Of a stretch of 64,000 nt of DNA, positions 37,782 to 46,030 are shown in pieces. The stretch comes from Thermoplasmata archaeon (lineage in GTDB: Archaea; Thermoplasmatota; Thermoplasmata; Thermoplasmatales; Thermoplasmataceae): positions 16,931 to 80,930 of the forward strand of contig JAJZZE010000033.1 of the NCBI GenBank assembly GCA_021797735.1, in the 5' to 3' direction. A program made the translations under genes and the position numbers. The notes beneath the pieces were generated by a model. It did no database searches and was not told where the DNA came from. It worked only from the letters and a program-made list of their open reading frames with translations. Numbering within the stretch: the stretch's first letter is position 1; each line of letters begins with the position of its first letter.

Positions 37782-38732
37782 ATGTCACTGAATCAGGAAA
37801 TAATTAAAATTAAAAGCACGGCACTTGAAAATAACTATTTAAATGACCCTGTTGAAAGGGAAATACTGGTGTTTCATCCAGATAAAATTGTTGATAACTC
37901 ACCATTATTAATAGAACTTGCAGGTTTAAACGGCACACCGAAATTGAATAACAGATTCTCACAGGTACTGAATAAATTATATAAAAAGGATTTATTAAAA
38001 AATTCAGTAATAATAAATCCGAACTTTTCCACAAAATATCATGTTAACCAGTATATGAATTCACCCGCTGCCGGTAATTATGAGGATTTTATAATAAATG
38101 AAATTATACCATATATATCTGATCTATACCACACCGGCAATATAGCCCTATTCGGTAAATCTTCCGGTGGTTTCGGTGCATATACACTGGCTGTGAAGCA
38201 TCCGGATGTTATCAGTGGCTTTGCCGATCATTTTGGGGATAGCTGTTTTGAATATGTTTATATTCCGGATATACCGGTGGCATACAGGGAACTGCATGAT
38301 AGAGATATAAGCGATTATTTAACCGAAAAATCAAAAAAAGACGATTTAACAGATAATGAAATTAGAACACTGAATATTATAGGTATGTCTGCCTTTTATT
38401 CCCATAATGAGGATTCTGAACTGAAATTTGACCTGCCATTTGAAAGGGATACCGGTTCATTAAAACACGATATATGGAATAAATGGATAGAATATGACCC
38501 TGCAAAGAATGTTGTGAATTATATAAACAGTTTAAAAAAATTGAAGGCAATATATCTTGATGTGGGTGCTGACGATGAATACAGCCTATTTATAGGCATG
38601 GCTCAACTGCATAAAAAAATGGAAAAGAATAGCATTGAACACAAATATGAAAAATTTAAGGGTGGGCATTTTTACAACACCACAAGATACGAAACATCCC
38701 TGCCATTTTTAATAAATAAATTAAGTGAATAA
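37782..38732 (+). CDS. Esterase of the alpha/beta hydrolase fold (D-like, PF00756 type)
   Basis: The 316-residue protein has the elements of the putative esterase/antigen-85 type: oxyanion ELAGLNGTPKL (about residues 44-54), nucleophile elbow IALFGKSSGGFGAYTLAVKH (about 122-141, Ser about 128), the acid in DVGADDEYSLFIG (about 265) and the His in FKGGHFYNTTRY (about 295). The substrate is unknown, possibly a thioester or carbohydrate ester. It has no signal peptide. The gene is divergent from the tRNA-modifying gene and tail-to-tail with the PadR gene. Confidence 0.82.
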   Translation: MSLNQEIIKIKSTALENNYLNDPVEREILVFHPDKIVDNSPLLIELAGLNGTPKLNNRFSQVLNKLYKKDLLKNSVIINPNFSTKYHVNQYMNSPAAGNYEDFIINEIIPYISDLYHTGNIALFGKSSGGFGAYTLAVKHPDVISGFADHFGDSCFEYVYIPDIPVAYRELHDRDISDYLTEKSKKDDLTDNEIRTLNIIGMSAFYSHNEDSELKFDLPFERDTGSLKHDIWNKWIEYDPAKNVVNYINSLKKLKAIYLDVGADDEYSLFIGMAQLHKKMEKNSIEHKYEKFKGGHFYNTTRYETSLPFLINKLSE

Positions 38733-38733
38733 T

Positions 38734-39192
38734 TTAATTTAAATTATTCAGCCTGTTAACGGTGTTTTTTATTTTATTTTTCTGTTTATCATTTAGGTTT
38801 TCATAGTTATCTATTATATACTGTATATATCCATCAATTTTATCAATGGCATCATCAATATTATTATATTCCTGCATTCCAAGTATTTCCTTCCATGGAA
38901 AATACGAGTTATTAAGGAATTCTTTTCCCTTTTCCGTTGTTCTATAATATTTTTTGTTATTGCGTTCTTCCATTGTTAAATATTCCTCACTGTACATTGA
39001 TGATAATGCAGGATATATTATGCCCGGTGATGGTACCCATCTGCCTCCAGTTCTTTCCGATATTTTACTAACAACATCTGCACCAGTTGCCTCATTATCC
39101 ATGGCTATTGCAAGGATCCAGTATCTTAACCCAAAGCCATGCATATGGTGATTGCGTTTCATATTATTATGTCTGTAACCAGGTCCGAACAT
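38734..39192 (-). CDS. PadR-family transcriptional regulator with His-rich N-terminus
   Basis: I start at ATG 39192 because GGAGTGGT precedes it and it touches the stop of a small upstream gene; the longer reading to 39234 is unlikely. The 152-residue product has the PadR winged helix (LRYWILAIAMDNEATGADVV, about residues 21-40; GRWVPSPGIIYPALSSMYSE, about 47-66; KYYRTTEKGKEFL) and a C-terminal dimer helix. Residues 7-18 (RHNNMKRNHHMH) are unusually rich in His, Asn and Met, which suggests metal sensing. The promoter region holds two inverted repeats likely bound by the protein itself. Confidence 0.88.
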   Translation of the reverse strand: MFGPGYRHNNMKRNHHMHGFGLRYWILAIAMDNEATGADVVSKISERTGGRWVPSPGIIYPALSSMYSEEYLTMEERNNKKYYRTTEKGKEFLNNSYFPWKEILGMQEYNNIDDAIDKIDGYIQYIIDNYENLNDKQKNKIKNTVNRLNNLN

Positions 39193-39193
39193 T

Positions 39194-39376
39194 TTACCAC
39201 TCCTGACGACGGCTAAATTTATGACCACGGGCATGCATGCAGTTCATATTTCTTCCATGGTTGCATTCATTTTTTACTCCATCTGTGCTTCTGCTTTCCA
39301 TATGTCCACATCCTTTTATTTCTCTTCTATCTCCGTACTGATTTTCCATATATCTTCTATTACATTCCCCATACAT
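39194..39376 (-). CDS. Cys/His-rich microprotein in the padR operon
   Basis: The frame from ATG 39376 (GTG 39385 is also possible) to TAA 39194 encodes 60 residues with four Cys and five His, all hydrophilic (for example GCGHMES and NECNHGRNMNCMHARGH). It ends two bases from the padR ATG and supplies that gene's ribosome binding site, so the two are probably translated together. The composition suggests a metal-binding peptide. No family is known to me. The opposite-strand reading is a shadow. Confidence 0.6.
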   Translation of the reverse strand: MYGECNRRYMENQYGDRREIKGCGHMESRSTDGVKNECNHGRNMNCMHARGHKFSRRQEW

Positions 39377-39437
39377 ATCTATCACAGATATCTCTTAACG
39401 ATATCTAATATAGATATCTTATTCAGATATATAAATA
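39369..39437. promoter_or_regulatory. padR operator-promoter region with two inverted repeats
   Basis: A perfect inverted repeat GATATCTA-ATA-TAGATATC is at 39400-39418. A second, ATATCT-ATCAC-AGATAT, is at 39375-39391. The minus-strand TATA, TATTTATATATC, is at 39425-39437. Repressor bound at 39400-39418 would cover the transcription start. The hemL promoter lies close on the other side. Confidence 0.65.
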
Positions 39438-39503
39438 CTGTTATCATAAAAATTAAAAAAATTGAAACATAAAAGAATAAATCCTTAAAAATAATTATCA
39501 CAC

Positions 39504-40766
39504 ATGAAATCTGAAGAATTATTTAATGAGGCCTTAAAACTGTTTCCAATGGGTGTTAATTCACCAGTACGTTATTATTCACCGGTACCTGTGATGTTTT
39601 CCCAGGGAAAGGGTTCAAAAATAATTGATGTTAATGGCAATGAGTATATAGATTATTCAATGGGGTTCGGTCCAATGATTCTCGGGCATGCAAACGAAGA
39701 AGTTGCATTGGAAATAAAATCACAGATCGATAATGGCATATTATTTGGATCCATTACAGAAAATGAAATTACACTGGGAAAAATTATAAAAAATGCAGTA
39801 AAATCTATTGAAAAAATGCGTTTTACCAATTCAGGAACAGAGGCAACAATGCATGCAGTAAGACTGGCAAGGGGTTATACGGGTAGAAAATACATTTTAA
39901 AAATGGAGGGCGGTTACCATGGAGCACATGATTATGCATTGATAAAATCTGGCAGCGGTACAATGACCTTTGGCACACCATCATCTGCGGGTATTCCAGA
40001 GGAGGTTTCAAAAACGGTTTTAGTGGGGCAGTACAATGATAGGTCAAATATAGAGAGTATATTCAGGGAATTTGGCAGTGAAATAGCAGCTGTTATAACT
40101 GAACCTGTTTTAGGAAATACCGGTGTAGTTAATCCAGAGGATGGCTTTTTAAAGTTTTTAAGGGAGATAACAGAAAGGTACTCATCACTGTTAATATTCG
40201 ATGAGGTTATAACGGGTTTTAGATTTGGCTTTAAGGGTTACCAGGATATTGTGAATATAAAGCCAGATTTAACAACCATGGGTAAAATAATAGGCGGAGG
40301 CGCACCCGTGGGATTATTCGGTGGCAGGGAAGATATAATGAATAAAATAAGCCCGGGGGGAAATGTGTATGAGGCAGGCACATTTTCCGGCAATCCATTA
40401 ACTATGAGTTCTGGCATAGCAACATTAAACATATTAAAAAATAAGGATTATGGTTATATAAATAACTATACGGATAAACTGGTAAATGGCATAAATGAAA
40501 TAATAGAGGAAAATAAAATTACTGCAGGCATAAATAAATGTTATTCCATGTTCCAGCTATTCTTCAATAATAAAAGGGTTAATGATTATAATACCGCAAA
40601 ATTATCGGATGCAGTTAAATTCAAAAAGATGTTTGAGCTATTATTAAAGGAGGGAATATATCTACCGCCAAGCCAGTTTGAAACAAATTTTATCAGTTTT
40701 GCACATAACGGTGGGGATTTAAACAGTACTGTAGATGCATTTTCAAGGGTATTAAAATGTCTTTAA
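39504..40766 (+). CDS. hemL: Glutamate-1-semialdehyde 2,1-aminomutase
   Basis: This 420-residue PLP enzyme makes 5-aminolevulinate from glutamate semialdehyde. Landmarks: [17 protein letters not shown] (about residues 14-30), the substrate-binding region [20 protein letters not shown] (about 112-131), [14 protein letters not shown] (about 228-241) and the PLP lysine in [18 protein letters not shown] (Lys about 259). It is first in a hemL-hemC-hemD operon for heme, which the oxidase needs. It overlaps hemC by 10 bases. Confidence 0.95.
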   Translation: MKSEELFNEALKLFPMGVNSPVRYYSPVPVMFSQGKGSKIIDVNGNEYIDYSMGFGPMILGHANEEVALEIKSQIDNGILFGSITENEITLGKIIKNAVKSIEKMRFTNSGTEATMHAVRLARGYTGRKYILKMEGGYHGAHDYALIKSGSGTMTFGTPSSAGIPEEVSKTVLVGQYNDRSNIESIFREFGSEIAAVITEPVLGNTGVVNPEDGFLKFLREITERYSSLLIFDEVITGFRFGFKGYQDIVNIKPDLTTMGKIIGGGAPVGLFGGREDIMNKISPGGNVYEAGTFSGNPLTMSSGIATLNILKNKDYGYINNYTDKLVNGINEIIEENKITAGINKCYSMFQLFFNNKRVNDYNTAKLSDAVKFKKMFELLLKEGIYLPPSQFETNFISFAHNGGDLNSTVDAFSRVLKCL

Positions 40767-41635
40767 TTCTTGGTACAAGGAAAAGCAAACTGGCGATGAT
40801 CCAGGCAGAAAAGGTTAAAAATGCACTTGTAGCAGAAGGTTATGATATAGAAATAAAGGGTTACACGTCAAGGGGCGATTCAGTAAATTCAGTACCGTTA
40901 TATAAAATTGGGTCTACCGGTGTTTTTGTGGATGAATTAAATAATTTAATAATAAATAATGAAATAGATTTTGCAGTTCACAGTGCCAAGGATATACCAT
41001 CAAAGATCGATGACAGGCTGGAGATTTCAGGGGTATTAAAAAGGGATGATTGCCGGGATTTACTCATATCAGATTATGATTTATATTCCCTGGATGATAG
41101 GGTTATAGGCACCTCAAGCATGAGGAGAATAAAGGAATTAAAAACACTGAATAACCGTATAAAGATAAGAGATATAAGGGGAAATATAGACACACGGATC
41201 TCAAAATATACTGATAAGGAATTTGATGGAATTATCATGGCTAAGGCCGCATATGACAGAATGGATCTACAGTTAAATCACACCACGTTAAGCGTGGATG
41301 ATTTCATCCCATCTCCAAATCAGGGAATAATTGCTATCGTATCAAAAAAGGATTCTGGAATATCTAAAATAATAAGAAAAATAAATGATAAAAAAACCCT
41401 CAGTGAAATGAATATTGAGAGGTCAATAATAAAAGCCCTAAATCTTGGATGCTCGATGCCGGTTGGAATTCTGGCACAGGATAATAATCTAATGACCAGG
41501 TTCTATTCCCTGAATTCAGAAGAGTATAAGGATATGCATTTTGATTTAAATGGAAATATAGATGATATTATAAATATAATAATGGAGGAAATAGGGGATT
41601 ATGGATACAAAATATCTTATAACAACAAGGCCTGA
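40757..41635 (+). CDS. hemC: Hydroxymethylbilane synthase (porphobilinogen deaminase)
   Basis: The 292-residue enzyme joins four porphobilinogens. It opens with [20 protein letters not shown], has [13 protein letters not shown] (about residues 72-84), [20 protein letters not shown] (about 125-144) and the cofactor cysteine in [12 protein letters not shown] (Cys about 233). It overlaps hemL upstream and hemD by 35 bases downstream, so translation is coupled. Confidence 0.95.
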   Translation: MSLILGTRKSKLAMIQAEKVKNALVAEGYDIEIKGYTSRGDSVNSVPLYKIGSTGVFVDELNNLIINNEIDFAVHSAKDIPSKIDDRLEISGVLKRDDCRDLLISDYDLYSLDDRVIGTSSMRRIKELKTLNNRIKIRDIRGNIDTRISKYTDKEFDGIIMAKAAYDRMDLQLNHTTLSVDDFIPSPNQGIIAIVSKKDSGISKIIRKINDKKTLSEMNIERSIIKALNLGCSMPVGILAQDNNLMTRFYSLNSEEYKDMHFDLNGNIDDIINIIMEEIGDYGYKISYNNKA

Positions 41636-42308
41636 GATTAAATTCAATAAAATACGTACAGAAAATATAAAAATTATAAACTTTCCATTAACAGTGATGG
41701 TTAATATAAAATTAAGTGAAGAATGTATAAACAGGATAAAAACAGAGGATCCGGATATAATCATATTAACAAGTTCATACGGTGCTGAACTGTTCTTTAA
41801 TAATTATTATATATACGTAAAAAAACCTGTTTTTATACCGGTTGGCGATAGAACATTAGACGTAATAAGGAGGTATACGGATAATTACATCATTCCGGAC
41901 GAAAAGGATTCATACGGAATAATAGATCTAATAAAAAAATACGGAAATAAGAAAATTGCATTGTTTAGAAGTAAAAAATCAAATAATATATTAAGAAACT
42001 ATCTAAAGGATAATAATTATAATTTCCATGAATACTACATCTATGATATAGAAGGTATATATAATGATAAAATCCTTGAATTATTAAATAATAATAACTG
42101 CACAGGAATATTTTTCACATCATCACTGGAGGCAGATATATTTTTTGATATATTAAAGAATAACAGAATTAAAAAAAATATCTTTGCAATAGGGAAAATA
42201 ACGGAGAAAACCATAATTGACCACGGGTATAATGTTAATTTTACAGGGAACTCAAATTTTGAGGAAACAGTAAGGGAAATAGATAAAAATAGCGGGGAAT
42301 GGATTTGA
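41601..42308 (+). CDS. hemD: Uroporphyrinogen-III synthase
   Basis: A 235-residue two-domain protein with weak sequence signals, as usual for Hem[12 protein letters not shown] at the start, ILTSSYGAELFFNNY (about residues 54-68), the linker, GIFFTSSLEADIFFDI (about 164-179) and NIFAIGKITEKTIIDHGYNV (about 194-213). Position after hemC makes the call secure. Its last codons run into the tRNA-iMet gene on the other strand. Confidence 0.88.
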   Translation: MDTKYLITTRPEIKFNKIRTENIKIINFPLTVMVNIKLSEECINRIKTEDPDIIILTSSYGAELFFNNYYIYVKKPVFIPVGDRTLDVIRRYTDNYIIPDEKDSYGIIDLIKKYGNKKIALFRSKKSNNILRNYLKDNNYNFHEYYIYDIEGIYNDKILELLNNNNCTGIFFTSSLEADIFFDILKNNRIKKNIFAIGKITEKTIIDHGYNVNFTGNSNFEETVREIDKNSGEWI

Positions 42309-42364
42309 ACCATTGGTCTACGGGTTATGAGCCCGTCGGGATCTCCTGACTACCCCACCCCGCT
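42290..42364 (-). tRNA. Initiator tRNA-Met (CAT)
   Basis: The minus strand folds into a 75-nt cloverleaf: acceptor AGCGGGG/CCCCGCT with an A1-U72 pair, D arm with GGGGTAGTC, anticodon stem CGGG/CCCG with three consecutive G-C pairs around loop CTCATAA (anticodon CAT), and T loop GTTCAAATC. A1-U72 and the GGG/CCC anticodon stem are identity features of the archaeal initiator. CCA is not encoded. A TTTATATT box lies about 27 nt upstream (42387-42394). The 3' end overlaps the hemD stop region. Confidence 0.95.
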
Positions 42365-42386
42365 TTACAGGTGTATTACTAAAAAG

Positions 42387-42394
42387 AATATAAA
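42387..42394 (-). promoter_or_regulatory. TATA box of tRNA-iMet
   Basis: On the minus strand TTAAAG TTTATATT precedes the tRNA 5' end by about 24-30 nt. The left end of the mobile element begins only 14 bp beyond it. Confidence 0.5.
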
Positions 42395-42408
42395 CTTTAA
42401 GAGAACTA

Positions 42409-42694
42409 CTATGGCGGAAATAAATGGTTATTCATTTATTTTTATATAATTCATTATGTTTTTCATGTTTTTATCCCGATATAGCGTTATTATTTATGTT
42501 ACCGGCAAGTATTATACCATCTTTTTGTCAACAATCTTATAATAGTTGTTTTACCCTGTGTTTTTACCTTTTTTACAACCAGTGTCACGTATTCTATATA
42601 TATGGGATACGCATAAATCCCTCTCTCAGGCAGTAGATCACAGGGTAAGAAAGAAAAATTATACGAAATTCCTAGCGGTTTATTTCCGCCATAG
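42409..42694. repeat. Left module E1 (inverted-repeat arms CTATGGCGGAAATAAA)
   Basis: The 16-base left arm CTATGGCGGAAATAAA (42409-42424) has its exact reverse complement at 42679-42694. Interior landmarks are TATTTTTATATAATTC near the left arm and GGTAAGAAAG, AAAATTATA and ATTCCTAGC near the right arm. Related positions in E2 carry nearly the same words. No gene is visible inside this 286-bp module. Confidence 0.75.
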
Positions 42695-42739
42695 GGTAGA
42701 TAGATAGGTATATATATAGATAATTAATTAATATTTATT

Positions 42740-43036
42740 ATGATAGAAATTAAAATAAAAGATTATATATCAGAATATCCTGTATCAAGGGAGGCTGCGG
42801 ATAATTTATTTGATTATATAAACAAACTAAATGAGGATAATATAAAAATTGACTTTTATGAAGTTATTGGTATTTCACATTCCTTCGCATCACAGTACAG
42901 ATTTGATAAGAGAAGGTATAAAAAGAATATAACAGAAATAAACAGGAATGAAGATGTAATAAATATGTTCAAAACTTTAGACCATAAGAAAATTGCGGAT
43001 AACAGAGAAATAGAAGTAGGGCATTTTGAACTTTAA
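42740..43036 (+). CDS. STAS-like DUF4325 protein
   Basis: The 98-residue product has the features of DUF4325, a small STAS-like domain: a strand IKIDFYEVIGISHSFASQYR (about residues 35-54, with the core 'DFxxVxxISxSFA') and a final strand-helix part. In bacteria these proteins are often found beside GHKL ATPases, where they may act like anti-sigma or switch partners. A GGTATATATATAG box about 25 nt upstream indicates a leaderless transcript. The gene lies in the composite element and is tail-to-tail with the ATPase gene, the stops overlapping by four bases. Confidence 0.75.
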   Translation: MIEIKIKDYISEYPVSREAADNLFDYINKLNEDNIKIDFYEVIGISHSFASQYRFDKRRYKKNITEINRNEDVINMFKTLDHKKIADNREIEVGHFEL

Positions 43037-43833
43037 ACATATTTATAGATATCCATAGCATCAAATTTATTAATATCTTTGAATAATATAGATATAAGAG
43101 TGCCATTTAACCTGTATTTTTTATTTAATGGTATTACTTGTTCGTTTCCATTTGAATAGCTATAAATACCACTGCCAGAGATTATGATAAACTCATTATT
43201 ACTGTAACTTTTAACCATTTTATTTATAGAGGGCAAGGCTGTTCCTCTCTCGTTTATGAGCCCAGGTTCCATTTTGCTTGATAAACCGTTAATTGCATCA
43301 AATATATAATCGCATTCCTTTGTATTATTCTTTATTACCTTCAAGCTACCCGGAATGCCTATACCATCATCATAAAACGTAAGTTCAAGACCGAGTTTAT
43401 TATAATACTGGCTAAGAATATAATTATGTTTAGACCTAGAATGCTGAATTATATTTTCCATTAGTTCACCGAATATATAATTCAATTTAATATTTAAATT
43501 GCTAGAATTAATATTTATTTTTGACATAACAATCTTAGACATCTGTGAAGTTAATATATCTACATTTGCCTTGCTTACAGTTACAACTGGGATATAGTTA
43601 TTAAATGAGCCATTTATAATATTATAATTTTTTATTAAAAAGTTCAGGTAATTTTTAACATTTACACCACATTTTATTGCACTGTTATTCAATGTAATCA
43701 AATCTTTAAACAGAAGCACTATAATAACAGGGTCTATAAATTTAAATTTTGATAAATCTATGTTATGCGTTATTTTATATGAATCATAGCATTTTAAATA
43801 TATTTTATACCAGTCTATAAAATGATTAGTCAT
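43033..43833 (-). CDS. GHKL-type ATPase (HATPase_c)
   Basis: The 266-residue product has a GHKL ATP-binding domain in its second half: N box GELMENIIQHS (about residues 122-132), G1 box FYDDGIGIPG (about 153-162), a G2-like RGTALPSINKMV (about 196-207) and GTLISILF. There is no His-phosphotransfer helix or membrane segment, so it is not a classic sensor kinase; anti-sigma-like or MutL/Hsp90-like switch use is more likely. The N-terminal half (about 1-110) is unassigned; an IDPVIIVLL segment near residue 33 resembles a STAS core. A CTTATATAATAT box lies upstream. Its partner STAS-like gene is convergent. Confidence 0.8.
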   Translation of the reverse strand: MTNHFIDWYKIYLKCYDSYKITHNIDLSKFKFIDPVIIVLLFKDLITLNNSAIKCGVNVKNYLNFLIKNYNIINGSFNNYIPVVTVSKANVDILTSQMSKIVMSKININSSNLNIKLNYIFGELMENIIQHSRSKHNYILSQYYNKLGLELTFYDDGIGIPGSLKVIKNNTKECDYIFDAINGLSSKMEPGLINERGTALPSINKMVKSYSNNEFIIISGSGIYSYSNGNEQVIPLNKKYRLNGTLISILFKDINKFDAMDIYKYV

Positions 43834-43913
43834 TAAAATAATAATGCATATATATTATATAAGTATATTTATAACTATATTTTAACACACAATAAGTAAA
43901 ACACTGGGTAATA

Positions 43914-44187
43914 CTATGGTGATCATCTGGTGTTATTTCTAGTATTTTTATATAAATCGTGATATATATGTGGTTTCCTAGAACATGCCACATGATTTCT
44001 TACAGGCACACTCTTTATACACATCTCTGGAATAATACGTATTTCCCTTATTTATTGTTTTATGCAATGCCCTGTTAACAGTATACTATACGTGGGTATA
44101 ACATATAAATTTCCTACACATGTGGTAAATTACTGTATTGGTAAGAGAAAATTATATAGTATTTCTAGCACCAGATGATCGCCATAG
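43914..44187. repeat. Right module E2 (inverted-repeat arms CTATGGYGATCATCTGGTG)
   Basis: The left arm at 43914-43932 and the right arm at 44169-44187 are reverse complements over 19 bases with one mismatch (T versus C at position 7). The interior keeps TATTTTTATATAAATC after the left arm and GGTAAGAG, AAAATTATA and ATTTCTAGC before the right arm, matching E1. GTATACTATAC is at 44081-44091. No gene is visible in the module. Confidence 0.75.
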
Positions 44188-44192
44188 GAGAA

Positions 44193-44762
44193 CTACTCAT
44201 CATCACCGAATGATTCTTCCATCCTCTTAAATTTAAGCTCACCCACATTTTTTTCTAGATATGAATATACCGTTTTATGTTTCCTTCCCTGCAGGAGCAT
44301 ATTTATAGCCTCTCTGGAATACTGTATTGAAACAAAATCACCTATTATAGACACAGTATTTCCACTGATAGAAATATATGTTCTTGTTAAATCCTCTATG
44401 ATCTCCCTTGTGTGTCCATCCCTGCCTATTAGCCTTCCCTTTATCTCTGTAATTCTTTTTGAATCTTTATTTGCGTATTCCTTTATAGATATCACTATCA
44501 GCTGCATATTTTCATCAAACAGCAGCATGGCCTTCTCGGGATTAAATCCTCTCGCTATTGCCTGTATAACATTTAATGCTAACATGGCCTTTATTGCATC
44601 ATTTTTCTGGAATACTGTTACTGTGCCACTACCGGAATCCACCTCTAACTTCACATTACCGTATTTTTCTATCTGGTCTTTCGTTGCCCCATTTTTACCT
44701 ATTATGGCTCCCAGCCGGTTAAACGGCACCTTTAAATTGCCTATCTCATACACTGCTACCAC
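44193..44762 (-). CDS. Dim2/Pno1-like KH-domain protein
   Basis: The 189-residue product has two KH domains, the first with GAIIGKNGATKDQIEKYG (about residues 18-35) and the second with GRLIGRDGHTREIIEDLTRT (about 108-127). It is the archaeal Dim2 type, a ribosome-biogenesis factor that binds the 3' end of 16S rRNA. It is the last gene of aIF1A-rio1-dim2, a standard archaeal operon, and overlaps rio1 by 17 bases. The composite element sits against its stop codon. Confidence 0.92.
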   Translation of the reverse strand: MVAVYEIGNLKVPFNRLGAIIGKNGATKDQIEKYGNVKLEVDSGSGTVTVFQKNDAIKAMLALNVIQAIARGFNPEKAMLLFDENMQLIVISIKEYANKDSKRITEIKGRLIGRDGHTREIIEDLTRTYISISGNTVSIIGDFVSIQYSREAINMLLQGRKHKTVYSYLEKNVGELKFKRMEESFGDDE

Positions 44763-45519
44763 CCTTTATGTAATTATATAGATTATTTTCATCACACATT
44801 ACATTTTTCTTAATAAAAAACGAGGTTATATTTTTTACATCCCTTCTTAAAAATTCCTCCGCCATCGGGTGTTTAACGGATACAGATTGGCCCACATCTA
44901 TTATATATGGTTCTTTTCTATAGTATAATACATTATACTCACTTAAATCTGCATGCACAATTTTTGCAGTATTGTACATCCTCCACAGATTAATTTTCAG
45001 TTTATTATACAGTATGGTAAAGTCCGTGCTTATGTCCCTTATCTGCCTTGCCGGACTGCTTTTTGTTCCTAAATATGATAATAATAAAACATTTTTATAA
45101 AAACCGTATGGCTTTGGTGCTTTTACCCTTGAATTTACAAGTGCATTAAGATTTGTGTACTCTTTCTGAGCCCATACATACACAATATTTGTTCTGTTTA
45201 TCTTTTCCTTATCAAATCTATAATCACCCTTTATATATTCAAGGGTATTTGAGAATTTTAATGTTGACATTTTATAAATTTTCATAGCCCTTGATGTTCC
45301 ATCGTTCATTATTACCTTAAATATCAGGGACTCCTTGCCACTTGATATGGGAAAATCTATATAATTTATATTATATTTTTTTATTACCTCATATATAGAA
45401 TTTAATGTTCTCTTATCAAAAACAAGTCCATAGGTTTTTCTATCAAGGTTCAGGCGGTTTGAAAATTCATCCGATTCTATTAATTCTTTTAATGCACTTT
45501 TATCTCTCATTGAATACAT
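44746..45519 (-). CDS. rio1: RIO1-family atypical protein kinase
   Basis: The 257-residue protein has the RIO kinase landmarks: nucleotide-binding ISSGKESLIFKVIMNDGTSR (about residues 58-77), AMKIYKMST with the ATP lysine (about 78-86), catalytic loop IVHADLSEYNVLYYR (about 188-202) and metal motif YIIDVGQSVSVKHP (about 207-220). It is an ATPase-like factor in late 40S/30S maturation, consistent with its neighbours aIF1A and Dim2. Confidence 0.95.
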   Translation of the reverse strand: MYSMRDKSALKELIESDEFSNRLNLDRKTYGLVFDKRTLNSIYEVIKKYNINYIDFPISSGKESLIFKVIMNDGTSRAMKIYKMSTLKFSNTLEYIKGDYRFDKEKINRTNIVYVWAQKEYTNLNALVNSRVKAPKPYGFYKNVLLLSYLGTKSSPARQIRDISTDFTILYNKLKINLWRMYNTAKIVHADLSEYNVLYYRKEPYIIDVGQSVSVKHPMAEEFLRRDVKNITSFFIKKNVMCDENNLYNYIKGGSSV

Positions 45520-45835
45520 CTATTATTTCCGGCAACATCTTATTCCTGCTTAAATAGGACGCCTGTGTTCTTGTATATCTATATACTATATCGCCCTTTT
45601 CATTCTGGAAATCCCACGGCTTCACTATCACAAGGTCGCCTTCACGTATCCACATTCTTTTTTTCATTTTACCCGGTATTCTGCAATTTCTTGTTGAACC
45701 ATCCTCACACATGACAGTTAGTCTGGATGCACCGGATAATTTTTCAACTATACCGTATATTTCGCCCTTTCTTTTATTTGGAGTTATAACTCTCGTAATA
45801 TTTTCTTCATTATTATTATAATTTTTCTGATTCAT
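45500..45835 (-). CDS. Translation initiation factor aIF1A
   Basis: A 111-residue S1-like OB-fold protein: GEIYGIVEKLSGASRLTVMC (about residues 24-43), DGSTRNCRIPGKMKKRMWIR (about 45-64) and GDLVIVKPWDF (about 66-76). It binds the A site of the 30S subunit during initiation. First gene in the aIF1A-rio1-dim2 operon; overlaps rio1 by 20 bases. Confidence 0.95.
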   Translation of the reverse strand: MNQKNYNNNEENITRVITPNKRKGEIYGIVEKLSGASRLTVMCEDGSTRNCRIPGKMKKRMWIREGDLVIVKPWDFQNEKGDIVYRYTRTQASYLSRNKMLPEIIDVFNER

Positions 45836-46030
45836 ATTTGATTACATAATTCATTACATTGATATAAACATAATCAATTTTGAGTTCTGTTACAACCGGT
45901 ATAAGTTTGATTAGATACCGTATAAAACATATATATTACTATTATGAATATACTAAATTATATAAATACATCCGGCAATAATCTGATATTTATTAGGAAA
46001 ACTTTATATATAAGAGATAAATGCTATCAC

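Larger units (their letters stand above)
42409..44187. mobile_element. Composite element with inverted ends, carrying STAS-like and GHKL genes
   Basis: Both outer ends begin CTATGGCG (42409-42416 and the reverse complement at 44180-44187). The 8-bp direct repeat GAGAACTA is at 42401-42408 and 44188-44195; the next two bases (CT) also match. Removing the element joins the tRNA-iMet promoter directly to the end of the dim2 gene. The element contains two convergent genes in its middle and a roughly 280-bp module with inverted-repeat arms at each end (42409-42694 and 43914-44187). No transposase is encoded, so movement would depend on an enzyme in trans. Confidence 0.75.

Noticed and set aside
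39221..39472. Plus-strand frame of 83 codons over the padR promoter
   Set aside because: It crosses the operator and TATA region and is antisense to the better supported microprotein.
42409..42694. E1 as an independently inserted MITE
   Set aside because: Its right flank (GGTAGATA) does not match its left flank (GAGAACTA); only the pair of outer flanks match, so the composite reading is better.
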